A stretch of 64,000 nucleotides of DNA from Bacillus dicomae (GCF_006494425.1 NZ_VHIV01000009.1:1-64000), one strand, 5' to 3'; numbered from the stretch's first letter, positions 53,522 through 62,243 are shown. Numbers and translations are program-made. Notes: generated by a model not told the origin, from the sequence alone.

Positions 53522-53737
53522 ATGCCAAAAATGGGGAACACTTTTTTAACAATTCAAGAACTAGAAAAGAAAAAAGAGTATTTATTAGGCCTTTCATCCG
53601 TTATACCAACATGGAATGCGAGCTATCAATTTTTATTTAAAGAAATCCAGCAAGAATTATTGGGTAAAGTAAATGAAAAACTTGAAAAACATCAATTCGT
53701 TTTAAATATATGTGCAGAGCAACAAGTAGGGGCATAA
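53522..53737 (+). CDS. Small protein of unknown function
   Basis: A 71-residue soluble protein, mostly helical (TIQELEKKKEYLLGLSS, EIQQELLGKVNEKLEKH). It has a good ribosome binding site (GGGGGACGACAC), an ATG and its own terminator, so it is probably real. I do not recognise a family. Its neighbours yutI and yutH give no clear hint. Confidence 0.7.
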   Translation: MPKMGNTFLTIQELEKKKEYLLGLSSVIPTWNASYQFLFKEIQQELLGKVNEKLEKHQFVLNICAEQQVGA

Positions 53738-53762
53738 TGTATTACATACCATTGTGGTATAT

Positions 53763-53792
53763 AAAAAAGAGACCTCACTCGGTCTCTTTTTT
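53763..53792. terminator. Bidirectional terminator, small protein / yutH
   Basis: AAAAAAGAGACC and GGTCTCTTTTTT with a 6-base loop. Confidence 0.9.
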
Positions 53793-53798
53793 ATATTT

Positions 53799-54800
53799 TT
53801 AAGACAGCCAATCTAATTTTCTAATCCCGAGCTTATCAACTGGTAAACGAAGTGAGCCATAAAAGTGCTTCATAAATTGCTCAGAGCGGTTCACATCGTG
53901 TAAAATGGCTTCTAAGCGATCTCTATATATGCTTTTTTGTTCTTCATTTCCAGTTTGGTAATATCGTTCGACTGTTTCAAAATAGTGAAGCGGGAACAAG
54001 AGCCTTGCAAATAATAGGCGCCAACCAAATGAGGATAGCGAATAATTCCGTTCATAATCTGTAACAAATTGAACAATTGTTTGCTCCCAGTCTTTCTTTT
54101 TTTCTATCATCATATAGCGAATCCATTCTGCTATATCTCGAGTTGGGTGATCATACACCCAGTCAAAAGGAAGTTTGAGACGCTTCGTTTGATGCCATAA
54201 TAAAGGTGTGAATCGTTCTTGGCAAATTGTTGCGGCATCAGTTAGTTGTGGCGTATCATCCATCTCTGTATCAACAACATATTGAATGGCATTTTCTGCA
54301 ACTCCTAAGTAATACGGGAAGGATTCGATAAACAATTGATCGAATACGTCTGTAGGGTGGTTCATCACTTGTGATTGCCAAAACTTTTCTAACTGATCGA
54401 GCCTTTTTTCCCATAACGCTTTCCATTCACCAATGCGGCTTAATTGCTCAATTTCTTCTGGAAAGAATGCACCTCGTTTATGGAATATAGAAAGCTCACT
54501 TCCTAATGACGTAGCATGTCGTTCTAACGCGCGCATACCTTTTAATAAGCAGTAATTTTGTTCTTCTATCTCACTTACATAGTACCCGTGTATAGTCGGA
54601 ACGAAAGTCGCTACAGTTATATCCCCTTGCTGGTTCATATAGTCACTGAGCTTTTTCATCTCTACAAGTACTTCTTCCTCCATTTCTCCAATTGGAACAA
54701 GTACATAAATTTTGTTGCGAATCCAAAAGCTTTTATAGGGGCCAAGGGGGATTAATTCTTTAACATGCATGTGATAATGCTCATAAATATGATGAATCAT
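53799..54800 (-). CDS. yutH: Spore coat protein YutH (kinase-like)
   Basis: A 333-residue protein related to CotS/CotI/YutH, spore coat proteins with a degenerate aminoglycoside-kinase fold. LPFDWVYDHPTRDIAEWIRYMM is the region of the kinase-like catalytic loop, but the classical HGD triad is not evident. Probably made in the mother cell. The ATG at 54800 follows AGGTGG at eight bases; the frame begins at an earlier GTG within that site. Confidence 0.88.
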   Translation of the reverse strand: MIHHIYEHYHMHVKELIPLGPYKSFWIRNKIYVLVPIGEMEEEVLVEMKKLSDYMNQQGDITVATFVPTIHGYYVSEIEEQNYCLLKGMRALERHATSLGSELSIFHKRGAFFPEEIEQLSRIGEWKALWEKRLDQLEKFWQSQVMNHPTDVFDQLFIESFPYYLGVAENAIQYVVDTEMDDTPQLTDAATICQERFTPLLWHQTKRLKLPFDWVYDHPTRDIAEWIRYMMIEKKKDWEQTIVQFVTDYERNYSLSSFGWRLLFARLLFPLHYFETVERYYQTGNEEQKSIYRDRLEAILHDVNRSEQFMKHFYGSLRLPVDKLGIRKLDWLS

Positions 54801-54920
54801 CGCAGTCGCCACCTATGGTTTTTCTTTATATATATGAGCTTGTGCTCGCCTTTCATTCCTATGCACATGATAAAGCAACGAAACGTATACAAATACTAAA
54901 AAGAAAAAAAGGTGATAAAC

Positions 54921-55412
54921 ATGAAAGAATCAAATCAACTACAAGAAAGAGCATTACAACTATTACAAGAACGTGGTGTAACAATTGACGATATTGCTGA
55001 ACTTGTTCATTTTCTTCAAAAAAAATATCATCCAAATTTAGAGATGTCAGAATGCCGTTATAACGTTGAGCGTGTATTATCAAAACGTGAAGTACAAAAC
55101 GCACTGATTACAGGTATCGAACTCGATGTTCTTGCTGAAAAAGGAATGTTAAGTGAGCCGTTACAAGATATCGTAAAACGTGATGAAGGCTTATACGGAA
55201 TTGATGAAGTTATCGCACTTTCTATCGTTAACGTGTACGGCTCTATCGGTTTCACGAACTTTGGATATATCGATAAATTAAAACCTGGTATTTTAGAATA
55301 CTTAAATGATAAATCGACTGGCAAGGTGCACACATTCCTTGACGATATCGTTGGCGGAATTGCTGCCGCTGCTTCAAGCCGCTTAGCGCATAGAGCTGAG
55401 CACTCGGAATAA
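54921..55412 (+). CDS. yutG: Phosphatidylglycerophosphatase A family protein (YutG)
   Basis: A 163-residue soluble PgpA-domain protein, lacking the membrane helices of E. coli PgpA. Family features include RDEGLYGIDEVIALSI, GFTNFGYIDKLKPG and HTFLDDIVGGIAAA. The true reaction in Bacillus is uncertain. ATG at 54921 follows AAAGGTG. The TAA stop lies in the ATAAA that begins bcr1 copy 5, so the insertion sits exactly at the end of the gene. Confidence 0.9.
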   Translation: MKESNQLQERALQLLQERGVTIDDIAELVHFLQKKYHPNLEMSECRYNVERVLSKREVQNALITGIELDVLAEKGMLSEPLQDIVKRDEGLYGIDEVIALSIVNVYGSIGFTNFGYIDKLKPGILEYLNDKSTGKVHTFLDDIVGGIAAAASSRLAHRAEHSE

Positions 55413-55566
55413 AGTGAAACTTTAATCAGTGGGGGGTTTGCTTCATCCCCCACTGATTATTAGTCGAACCAATCGGACTTTTATGGGCAGCCCGACCCCC
55501 ACTTAAATTCTTTGCTCTCGCTGAATTTTGAGGTGGAGGTCTTACTGCCCATTAAAGCGGGATAAA
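55409..55566 (+). repeat. bcr1-type repeat, copy 5
   Basis: A 158-base full-length copy with ATAAA at both ends (55409-55413 and 55562-55566). The first hairpin is nearly perfect (TAATCAGTGGGGG with CCCCCACTGATTA), and the second pairs ACCCCCACTT with the later GAGGTGGAGGT. Same orientation as the other copies. Confidence 0.87.
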
Positions 55567-55567
55567 G

Positions 55568-55606
55568 TACGAAAGACCGTCAGTTTCATACTGACGGTCT
55601 TTCGTA
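55568..55606. terminator. Hairpin overlapping the end of the acetyltransferase gene
   Basis: A perfect 16-bp stem (TACGAAAGACCGTCAG and complement) has a 7-base loop that contains the acetyltransferase stop codon. It begins two bases after bcr1 copy 5. Confidence 0.75.
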
Positions 55607-56065
55607 TTCCATGAGCATAAATTCCCTTCCGCGGCTCAAAAAAATAGGACCTTGCTGAAAACCTATTTTTTTATATAGCTTAATCGCTCTTGTATTAAAT
55701 GTCGCAACACTAAGTCGAAACGTTTTCGGCTTATATTCTTTCACAGCAAACGCTATCCCAGCTTGCAAAAACATTTCGCCCATCCCTTTCCCTGTTAACG
55801 CTGGCTTCATGCCAAGTCCGATATCCATTACATCTTCCCCGCCATATAAATGAGCATCTCTTCCACCTGGAACTTGTGCATTTTTTCCAAAACAAAAATA
55901 ACCGATGAACTCTCCTTTATCGTCACAACAAACATAATACGTCCCATCTAATAGCTCTTCTATTACTTCAGCCTCTCCTGAAAAACTATATAGATTATAT
56001 GGCTCCTCGTACGTCCACGTATTTATCTCATTTGCTTCTTCTACTGTTAACTTATGTATATCCAC
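55586..56065 (-). CDS. GNAT N-acetyltransferase
   Basis: A 159-residue acetyltransferase. MDIGLGMKPALTGKGMGEMFLQAG is the acetyl-CoA binding stretch, and FNTRAIKLYKKIGFQ is the usual C-terminal motif. Substrate unknown. It starts with GTG after GGGGGAAGAGAAAG. The final codons and stop lie within a terminator-like hairpin. Confidence 0.88.
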   Translation of the reverse strand: MDIHKLTVEEANEINTWTYEEPYNLYSFSGEAEVIEELLDGTYYVCCDDKGEFIGYFCFGKNAQVPGGRDAHLYGGEDVMDIGLGMKPALTGKGMGEMFLQAGIAFAVKEYKPKTFRLSVATFNTRAIKLYKKIGFQQGPIFLSRGREFMLMEYERPSV

Positions 56066-56228
56066 CTTTCTCTTCCCCCCTATTATATTTCTACTAACAA
56101 TATTCGATATTCATCTTATAATTCATCTTTCTCAATATATTTCTTACATTTATCGCCTTATTTTTATGGAAGATTTTTCTTATTATGTTACGATTAAACA
56201 GAATCATTTGAAATAAGGTGGTGACAAT

Positions 56229-57332
56229 TTGAATTACTTTTCTTATCTCTCCTTAGAAGAACGTCAAAATTTTTTCTATAAAGAACCTCTTAGTTTTTCA
56301 AAAAGTATAGGGAAAGAGCAATTAGCGTACGCATTAGGTGCTACACTGTATACTCCCGGTACGAAAGAAACTATCGCAGAAGATATAATTAGAAAAAAAC
56401 ATGTGGAAGCTACCTCAATTATTCTTTGCCTAGAAGACTCTATCAGCGATAAGGAAGTAAAGTTTGCAGAGCAAAACATCGTTTTTCAAATACAGCAAAT
56501 CGCCAACTTGGTCAGTGCTAACATACTAAATCAAGCAGACATCCCACTTCTTTTTATTAGAGTTCGACAGCCAAGTCAAATGAAGACAATTGTTACTGAA
56601 TTAGGTAGTGCGGTTCAGTGCTTATGTGGTTTTGTCTTTCCAAAATTCACACCCGTTAATGGAAAGACTTATATCGATCAGCTTGCCTATATAAACAAGC
56701 TATATTCATTATCCCTTTATGGAATGCCTATTTTAGAATCACCAGAAATTATGTATAAAGAAACACGTGTAGAATCATTATTACAAATAAAAGATCTACT
56801 AGATTCCTATCGTGATTACATCTTAAATGTACGTATTGGTGCTACTGATTTTTCAAGTATATTTGGTATTCGGCGCAATAAATACACCCCTATCTATCAT
56901 ATTACTGTTGTTCGTGATTGTATTTCCGACATTATTAATATTTTCTCCAGAGCGACAAATGGATATGTTATTTCAGGATGTGTATGGGAATATTTTTCTA
57001 ATGATTACGAAGAAGGGCTCATTCAAGAGGTATCGCTTGACCATGCAAATGGATTAATCGGAAAGACAGTCATTCACCCATCTCATATTAAAGTTGTACA
57101 AGCAATGCACATTGTTACAATGGAAGATTATTTAGACGCAAGGTCAATTTTACAACATGCAGATACGTATAACGGAGTGTTAAAAAGCAGTTTTGCTAAC
57201 AAAATGAATGAAGTAAAGCCTCATTATAACTGGGCTCGCAAAATCATTTTAAAATCTAATATTTACGGGGTGCTACATGAAAACAAACAATTCACCGATC
57301 TCCTTATTACAAACGCAAAACAACACGTATAA
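56229..57332 (+). CDS. HpcH/HpaI/CitE-like C-C bond lyase, gene 1 of the Ter-type operon
   Basis: A 367-residue TIM-barrel protein of the citrate lyase/HpcH superfamily. ILCLEDSISD carries the acidic metal-site residues, PILESPEIM and RIGATDFSS follow, and GLIGKTVIHPSHI is the C-terminal signature. It matches the C-C bond lyase family found in tellurium-resistance-linked operons. The TTG start follows AAGGTGGTGACAAT. It overlaps gene 2 by 56 bases, so all four genes are co-translated. Confidence 0.9.
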   Translation: MNYFSYLSLEERQNFFYKEPLSFSKSIGKEQLAYALGATLYTPGTKETIAEDIIRKKHVEATSIILCLEDSISDKEVKFAEQNIVFQIQQIANLVSANILNQADIPLLFIRVRQPSQMKTIVTELGSAVQCLCGFVFPKFTPVNGKTYIDQLAYINKLYSLSLYGMPILESPEIMYKETRVESLLQIKDLLDSYRDYILNVRIGATDFSSIFGIRRNKYTPIYHITVVRDCISDIINIFSRATNGYVISGCVWEYFSNDYEEGLIQEVSLDHANGLIGKTVIHPSHIKVVQAMHIVTMEDYLDARSILQHADTYNGVLKSSFANKMNEVKPHYNWARKIILKSNIYGVLHENKQFTDLLITNAKQHV

Positions 57333-58623
57333 CGTTTTGAATAATATAAAGGTTCATGTAGAAGTACGTGATAATCCATATAATTTAGAATTAGATAATC
57401 TTTTTCAAATGGCAGCGAGGATAAATAAGAAGCGGAGTTTTTTATTTGTGAGTACAATACTTGGAAAGCATCTTCCTATTAAACCTGCAGTCTCTTTAAC
57501 AAGTGGGCTCGCTCTCGCTGCAAGATATATGGAAATACTACATAATACTTCTCATCCATTTCAAAAAGAAATTTTTAATCTTATTTCATTAGAAGTTGAT
57601 GAAATCCCAGAAGAAGTATTTCGTTATCAATATCCCTTGCAAGAAGAAGTATTATTTATCGGATTCGCTGAAACAGCAACAGCACTTGGCCATTCTATGT
57701 TTCAATGCTTTCAAAATGCAAATTATGTACATACAACTAGGGAATCGATACCCAATCTCGAATCTGTCATTACATTTGAGGAAGAACATTCACATGCAAC
57801 ATCACACCGTTGTTATGTCGATAAAAGCTTTTTTCAAAACAACAATCCGATCGTTCTCGTAGATGATGAGATGACAACCGGGAAAACCGCACTAAATATT
57901 ATCAGGTCCATTCAACAGCAATTTCCACGAGAAGAGTATACCATTGCTTCTTTATTAGACTGGCGTTCTAATACTAATAGAAGACAATTTAAACAACTAG
58001 AAGAAGAACTTCAAATTAAGATTCATGTTATTTCTTTATTAGAAGGTAGCATTCACGCAGCTGGCCAACCATTAAATATTACAAAAACAGATATTCACAT
58101 TGAAGAAACAAAACCTTATTTCAAAAAACATACCATTACTTGTCCAGCATTATCCTATACATCAAATTATATAAAATATACTGGGCGCTTTGGCATTTCA
58201 TCATATGAACAAAAGCACATTCATTCTTTTACTCAAGAAGCAGGAAAAATGTTACAAAGAAAAAGAATTGGAAAACGTACACTCTGCCTCGGAACGGGTG
58301 AATTTATGTATATTCCAATGAAAATTGCTGCTGAAATGGGGGGGAATATTTTATATCAATCTACAACACGAAGCCCTATCCACCCTGTTTCAAATGATGT
58401 GAACTACGCCATTCATAATCATTTCTCATATCCAAGTCCCGAAGATTCTACTATTACAAATTACTTTTATAATATTTCACCTCATGATTACGATGAAGTA
58501 TTTGTTTTTATGGAACGTGATTTAGGAGAAGAATCCTTATCTCCTCTTCTACAGCAGTTACAAACAGTTATTCCCTTTATTCATATCGTCTCATTTTCAA
58601 ATAGCATAGAAAAGGAAGGTTGA
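57277..58623 (+). CDS. Phosphoribosyltransferase with TRSP domain, gene 2 of the Ter-type operon
   Basis: A 448-residue protein. The PRTase PRPP loop is VLVDDEMTTGKTALNII (about residues 196-212), preceded by the domain core VLFIGFAETATALGH. The C-terminal domain contains YQSTTRSPI, the Thr-Arg-Ser-Pro motif that names the TRSP domain. Predicted to transfer phosphoribose to an unknown base or remodel the product. GGGGTGCTAC precedes the ATG, which lies inside gene 1. Gene 3 begins five bases after its stop. Confidence 0.9.
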   Translation: MKTNNSPISLLQTQNNTYNVLNNIKVHVEVRDNPYNLELDNLFQMAARINKKRSFLFVSTILGKHLPIKPAVSLTSGLALAARYMEILHNTSHPFQKEIFNLISLEVDEIPEEVFRYQYPLQEEVLFIGFAETATALGHSMFQCFQNANYVHTTRESIPNLESVITFEEEHSHATSHRCYVDKSFFQNNNPIVLVDDEMTTGKTALNIIRSIQQQFPREEYTIASLLDWRSNTNRRQFKQLEEELQIKIHVISLLEGSIHAAGQPLNITKTDIHIEETKPYFKKHTITCPALSYTSNYIKYTGRFGISSYEQKHIHSFTQEAGKMLQRKRIGKRTLCLGTGEFMYIPMKIAAEMGGNILYQSTTRSPIHPVSNDVNYAIHNHFSYPSPEDSTITNYFYNISPHDYDEVFVFMERDLGEESLSPLLQQLQTVIPFIHIVSFSNSIEKEG

Positions 58624-58628
58624 TAATT

Positions 58629-59741
58629 ATGGTAAAAGTAAATTCCCATATTAGTAGTTACGATCCAAATGATGCTATTTTTCTATTAAAAGATATTAGT
58701 GATTTAATGAAAGAAAGTTCCACAGAAACTAGAGAACAAGCCATTCAAACTGGCACACATTATTCTGAAATGTTACCCGTAGAATATAAACCATCTAAAG
58801 CGTATATGGATTTATTCTTTTCCTCCCTGCAACAATACAAGCAAAAACTAGCAATTGCAGTTGGAGTTGTCGCCGAACAAATTATACAGACTAAAGGAAC
58901 GAATCTTGTCCTCGTCTCATTAGCTCGTGCTGGTACACCTATCGGTATTCTTATAAAACGCTACATACGCTATCACTATAACCTTAATGTACCTCACTAT
59001 TGTATTTCTATTATTCGTGGACGCGGTATCGATGAAAATGCACTTCACTATATTTTAGAACATCATCCTAAAGAAACAATTCAATTCATTGATGGGTGGA
59101 CTGGAAAGGGTGCAATAAAAAAAGAATTGGAACATGCAGTACATACATTTAACGAGAGAAATAATACACACCTTTCTCATTGTATGGCTGTACTTGCTGA
59201 TCCCGGTTACTGTACTTCAATTTACGGTACACGCGAAGATTTTCTTATCCCTAGTGCTTGCTTAAATGCAACCGTCTCTGGACTAATTAGCCGCACTGTA
59301 CTAAATGACACCTATATTCGTCCAAATGATTTTCATGGTGTTAAATATTATAAAGAGCTAGAACAAGAAGATTTATCAAATTTCTTTATCGATGAAGTAA
59401 CAGCTTTATTCCCGTCTGTTCATTCTCATGTAGATGATCAATTACGTTATATCACTTCAACATACACCGATCCATCTTGGCAAGGATTAAAAGATATACA
59501 GTCTATCCAAACTCACTTTGAAATTGACGATATTAACCTAATTAAACCAGGAGTCGGTGAAACAACTCGCGTATTACTCCGGAGAGTACCGTGGAAAATT
59601 TTAATACGTAAGCAAAACAATCCCGACTTACAGCATATTTTACTTCTCGCTAAAGAAAAGAATGTCCCTATTGAAATATATGAGAATATGGCTTATTCAT
59701 GTTGCGGGCTCATTAAGCCTCTTAGGAGGAAAACGATATGA
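58629..59741 (+). CDS. StiP/PRTase-like protein with PELOTA domain, gene 3 of the Ter-type operon
   Basis: A 370-residue protein. LVLVSLARAGTPIGILIKRY and IQFIDGWTGKGAI are PRTase-type features of the family that databases label cysteine protease StiP; the PRTase reading fits better with this operon. The C-terminal ~70 residues (LIKPGVGETTRVLLRR…) look like a PELOTA-type RNA-binding domain. ATG at 58629 has AAGGAAGG at nine bases; the TTG at 58620 overlaps gene 2 and is too close to that site. Confidence 0.9.
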   Translation: MVKVNSHISSYDPNDAIFLLKDISDLMKESSTETREQAIQTGTHYSEMLPVEYKPSKAYMDLFFSSLQQYKQKLAIAVGVVAEQIIQTKGTNLVLVSLARAGTPIGILIKRYIRYHYNLNVPHYCISIIRGRGIDENALHYILEHHPKETIQFIDGWTGKGAIKKELEHAVHTFNERNNTHLSHCMAVLADPGYCTSIYGTREDFLIPSACLNATVSGLISRTVLNDTYIRPNDFHGVKYYKELEQEDLSNFFIDEVTALFPSVHSHVDDQLRYITSTYTDPSWQGLKDIQSIQTHFEIDDINLIKPGVGETTRVLLRRVPWKILIRKQNNPDLQHILLLAKEKNVPIEIYENMAYSCCGLIKPLRRKTI

Positions 59742-60553
59742 TTTTCGCCAGTGATCTTGATCAAACGCTTATTTATTCCCGCAAATCATTTCGTGCTCAT
59801 ATAGAAGATGAATCAATTCAGCTCATTGAAACTTTAGATGGAAAAGAAATTTCTTTCATATCACATAAAACCATTTCACTACTAAAAAAATTGCAACTGC
59901 ACTCATATTTCATTCCAGTTACTACAAGAACAATTGAACAGTTTCAGCGTATTGCTTTATTCCAAAATGAAATCATTTCTAAATATGCCATTACAAGTAA
60001 CGGCGGTAATATCCTTCATGATGGCAAGCAAGATGTTACTTGGAACAAAGAAATAAAAAAAAGACTTTCAGTAGAATGTATAGAAAGAAACGATATACTA
60101 AAGGAATTTGAACAAATAGCTCATAAAGATTGGATTATATCCCAAAAAACTGCTGATGATTTATTCCACTACTGCATCATTAAACGGGAGAACATTCCTT
60201 ATGATGAATTATCATCATTCACTTCCTGGTTAGACAAACAGGGCTGGAATCATTCACTTCAAGGCAGGAAACTATACTTTGTACCAAAACCAATTAACAA
60301 ATGGGACGCCGTGCAATATATAAAAGAAATACTACAAATGGATACTATTATTACAGCTGGGGATTCTTTACTTGATTTATGCATGCTTGAAAAGGCGAAC
60401 CATGCCTTCGCACCACTTCATGGTGAATTAGGGGCAACATATACTCATTTACAACCCCATATTGTAAAAACAGATGCAATCGGCATATATGCCGCAGAAG
60501 AAATCGTAAGTAAATCACTTCAAATTATTCATAGTTCATTACCTACCTCATAA
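59738..60553 (+). CDS. HAD-superfamily phosphatase, gene 4 of the Ter-type operon
   Basis: A 271-residue Cof-type HAD hydrolase. The nucleophile motif is FASDLDQTLIYS, motif II Thr lies in FIPVTTRTIEQF, the late lysine in PINKWDAVQYI and the acid pair in ITAGDSLLDLCML. It overlaps gene 3 by four bases (ATGA) and has AGGAGG before the ATG. In this context it would remove a phosphate from the operon's nucleotide-like product. Confidence 0.91.
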   Translation: MIFASDLDQTLIYSRKSFRAHIEDESIQLIETLDGKEISFISHKTISLLKKLQLHSYFIPVTTRTIEQFQRIALFQNEIISKYAITSNGGNILHDGKQDVTWNKEIKKRLSVECIERNDILKEFEQIAHKDWIISQKTADDLFHYCIIKRENIPYDELSSFTSWLDKQGWNHSLQGRKLYFVPKPINKWDAVQYIKEILQMDTIITAGDSLLDLCMLEKANHAFAPLHGELGATYTHLQPHIVKTDAIGIYAAEEIVSKSLQIIHSSLPTS

Positions 60554-60707
60554 TTAAAATATGCACAATTACATACGCACACCTATGAAACAAATGGTAC
60601 AATTTATTTGAATCGCTGTTGTTACACTTCTTGATCAAAGAAAAGGCGTTAAAACGGATATTAGCGCCTTATCAAACTCAAGCAATTGGCACATTTTGTC
60701 ATCATGA

Positions 60708-60736
60708 AAGACACTCAAAAGAGTGTCTTTTTTTTA
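60708..60736 (+). terminator. Terminator after the four-gene operon
   Basis: AAAGACACTC-AAAA-GAGTGTCTTT followed by a run of T. Confidence 0.88.
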
Positions 60737-60839
60737 TATCTCACAAGGACTTACTCATTTCAAAATATAAACACATAAAATAATGTAACTCTTTACACAC
60801 ATGAATCCCTTTCTAGAAGTTGTGAAGTAAACTCAAAAT

Positions 60840-60871
60840 AAAAAAGCACTCTTGGCTAGAGTGCTTTTTAC
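60840..60871 (+). terminator. Second hairpin before the 28-codon gene
   Basis: AAAAAGCACTCT and AGAGTGCTTTTT with a 5-base loop, 23 bases before the small gene. It could be an attenuator for it. Confidence 0.8.
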
Positions 60872-60894
60872 TTTCAAATCAGGAGGTTACATTT

Positions 60895-60981
60895 ATGGAT
60901 AGTACTCTCGTATTTAACTTCGGCATTGGTATTATCATTATTTTATTCGTCTTCTTTGTTCTTTGTATGAGCGGGGTATAG
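60895..60981 (+). CDS. 28-residue single-helix membrane peptide
   Basis: MDSTLVFNFGIGIIII then LFVFFVLCMSGV: one hydrophobic helix with almost no soluble part. A consensus AGGAGG with nine bases to the ATG and a terminator one base after the stop argue that it is a real gene. I do not recognise a family. A leader peptide, small regulator of a membrane protein, or type I toxin are all possible. Confidence 0.6.
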   Translation: MDSTLVFNFGIGIIIILFVFFVLCMSGV

Positions 60982-61006
60982 AAAGACGATTTTCGGGCGT
61001 CTTTTT
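60982..61006 (+). terminator. Terminator of the 28-codon gene
   Basis: AAAGACG and CGTCTTT with a 9-base loop, then a T run. Confidence 0.75.
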
Positions 61007-61097
61007 ATACATATGTATTACTTGACTTTCGTAAAAGAAGTAACAATAATGGTTACAGGTAAAACTATTCACATATCCACAAATAGGAGGAAGAACA

Positions 61098-61679
61098 ATG
61101 AAACATGTAATCGTTTATGCACATCCAAATACAGAAAGCTTCAACCATGCGATTTTAGAAACGGTAAAAAGTGAATTAGAAGAAAAAGGTCACGAAGTAC
61201 GCGTTCGCGATCTATACGAATTAAACTTTAATCCAGTATTAGGCGCTTCCGATTTCATCTCATTTTCTCAAGGAAATACACCAGAAGATATTAAAGAAGA
61301 GCAAGAGCATATCTCTTGGGCTGATAGCATTACATTCATTTATCCAGTTTGGTGGGCGGGACTTCCTGCTATTTTAAAAGGATACGTTGATCGTGTGTTT
61401 AGCCATGGCTTCGCTTATGCTTACGGTGAAAACGGCATTGAAAAATTATTAAGCGGTAAAAAAGGATTGTTATTATCTACAATGGGCAATACGAAAGAAG
61501 CATACACAGCAGGCGGTATGTTTGAAGCAATGAAGAAAACAGCTGATGTTGGTATTTTTGAATTTACAGGAATTGAAACAATTGAGCATACATTCTATAC
61601 AAGTGTTCCTTCTGTGGATGATAATGTGCGTAAACAATATCTTGAAGAAGTTAAAGATGTTGTGAATCGTGCATTTTAA
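61098..61679 (+). CDS. NAD(P)H-dependent quinone reductase, flavodoxin-like fold
   Basis: A 193-residue flavoprotein of the YwrO/KefG/MdaB group. It opens with VIVYAHPNTESFNHAI; FIYPVWWAGLPAILKGYVDRVF is the FMN/quinone-site signature. It reduces quinones or electrophiles at the expense of NAD(P)H. AGGAGGAAGAACA precedes the ATG. Single gene. Confidence 0.93.
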   Translation: MKHVIVYAHPNTESFNHAILETVKSELEEKGHEVRVRDLYELNFNPVLGASDFISFSQGNTPEDIKEEQEHISWADSITFIYPVWWAGLPAILKGYVDRVFSHGFAYAYGENGIEKLLSGKKGLLLSTMGNTKEAYTAGGMFEAMKKTADVGIFEFTGIETIEHTFYTSVPSVDDNVRKQYLEEVKDVVNRAF

Positions 61680-61681
61680 TA

Positions 61682-61712
61682 AAAAAACTCCGGCTTTAAC
61701 AACCGGAGTTTT
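61682..61712. terminator. Bidirectional terminator, quinone reductase / membrane protein
   Basis: AAAAACTCCGG and CCGGAGTTTTT with a 9-base loop. Confidence 0.9.
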
Positions 61713-62243
61713 TCATTTCATCATTAATTTCGGAATATACCTTTGAAGAATGCTTTCTAATTCATTCATATCTTCCTGTCTAATAAGTAAATTCACATTA
61801 TCATTCATTTTTTCTCGCCCACGATATAAAAATATATTTTCTTTTGGATTTTCCCATGTTGATGTTTTATAGCCTTTTAATTCTTCGTATGAATAAAAGT
61901 TTAATCCGTCTACTACACCTTTTTCATATATTTGTACACTTCTAATAAGATGGATGGCTATTAAAGTCATAAAACAACTTGCTACAGCATGAATACCTAG
62001 CTGAATGAAAAACTGTTCAACTGTATCAATATCGCCACTTACGTACCGAGCATATATATACATACATTGTCCAATGAAATACGCTGGTCCAAGTAACGCA
62101 ATCCAACGTCTTTTCACCCGAGGATACATTGAAATCAGTTTTCCTGCGCTTTTTTTCATTTCATTTATTTTATATATTTTCCATAGAACAAAAAACAAAA
62201 CACATAATGTAAAAACAAACATAATACATGACATCCAGTACAT
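61713..62243 (-). CDS. Membrane protein of unknown function
   Basis: A 176-residue protein with three hydrophobic helices (one at the N-terminus, two between about 50 and 110) and a soluble C-terminal domain. The latter (GLNFYSYEELKGYKTSTW…IFLYRG) looks like a DUF5673/PH-like fold, but this is a guess. AAGGGGGAGAGAATAAG precedes the ATG. Single gene. Confidence 0.78.
   Translation of the reverse strand: MYWMSCIMFVFTLCVLFFVLWKIYKINEMKKSAGKLISMYPRVKRRWIALLGPAYFIGQCMYIYARYVSGDIDTVEQFFIQLGIHAVASCFMTLIAIHLIRSVQIYEKGVVDGLNFYSYEELKGYKTSTWENPKENIFLYRGREKMNDNVNLLIRQEDMNELESILQRYIPKLMMK

Larger units (their letters stand above)
60554..60894. other. Intergenic region with several hairpins
   Basis: 341 bases with no gene. 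AAGGCGTTAA…TTAGCGCCTT (60642-60670) is a stem with no T run; two true terminators follow at 60708 and 60840. The region probably ends the four-gene operon and starts the 28-codon gene that follows. Confidence 0.55.

Noticed and set aside
58620-59741. Cysteine protease as the function of gene 3 in the Ter-type operon
   Set aside because: The StiP protease label is a database name; the visible motifs and operon partners fit a phosphoribosyltransferase-like enzyme better.
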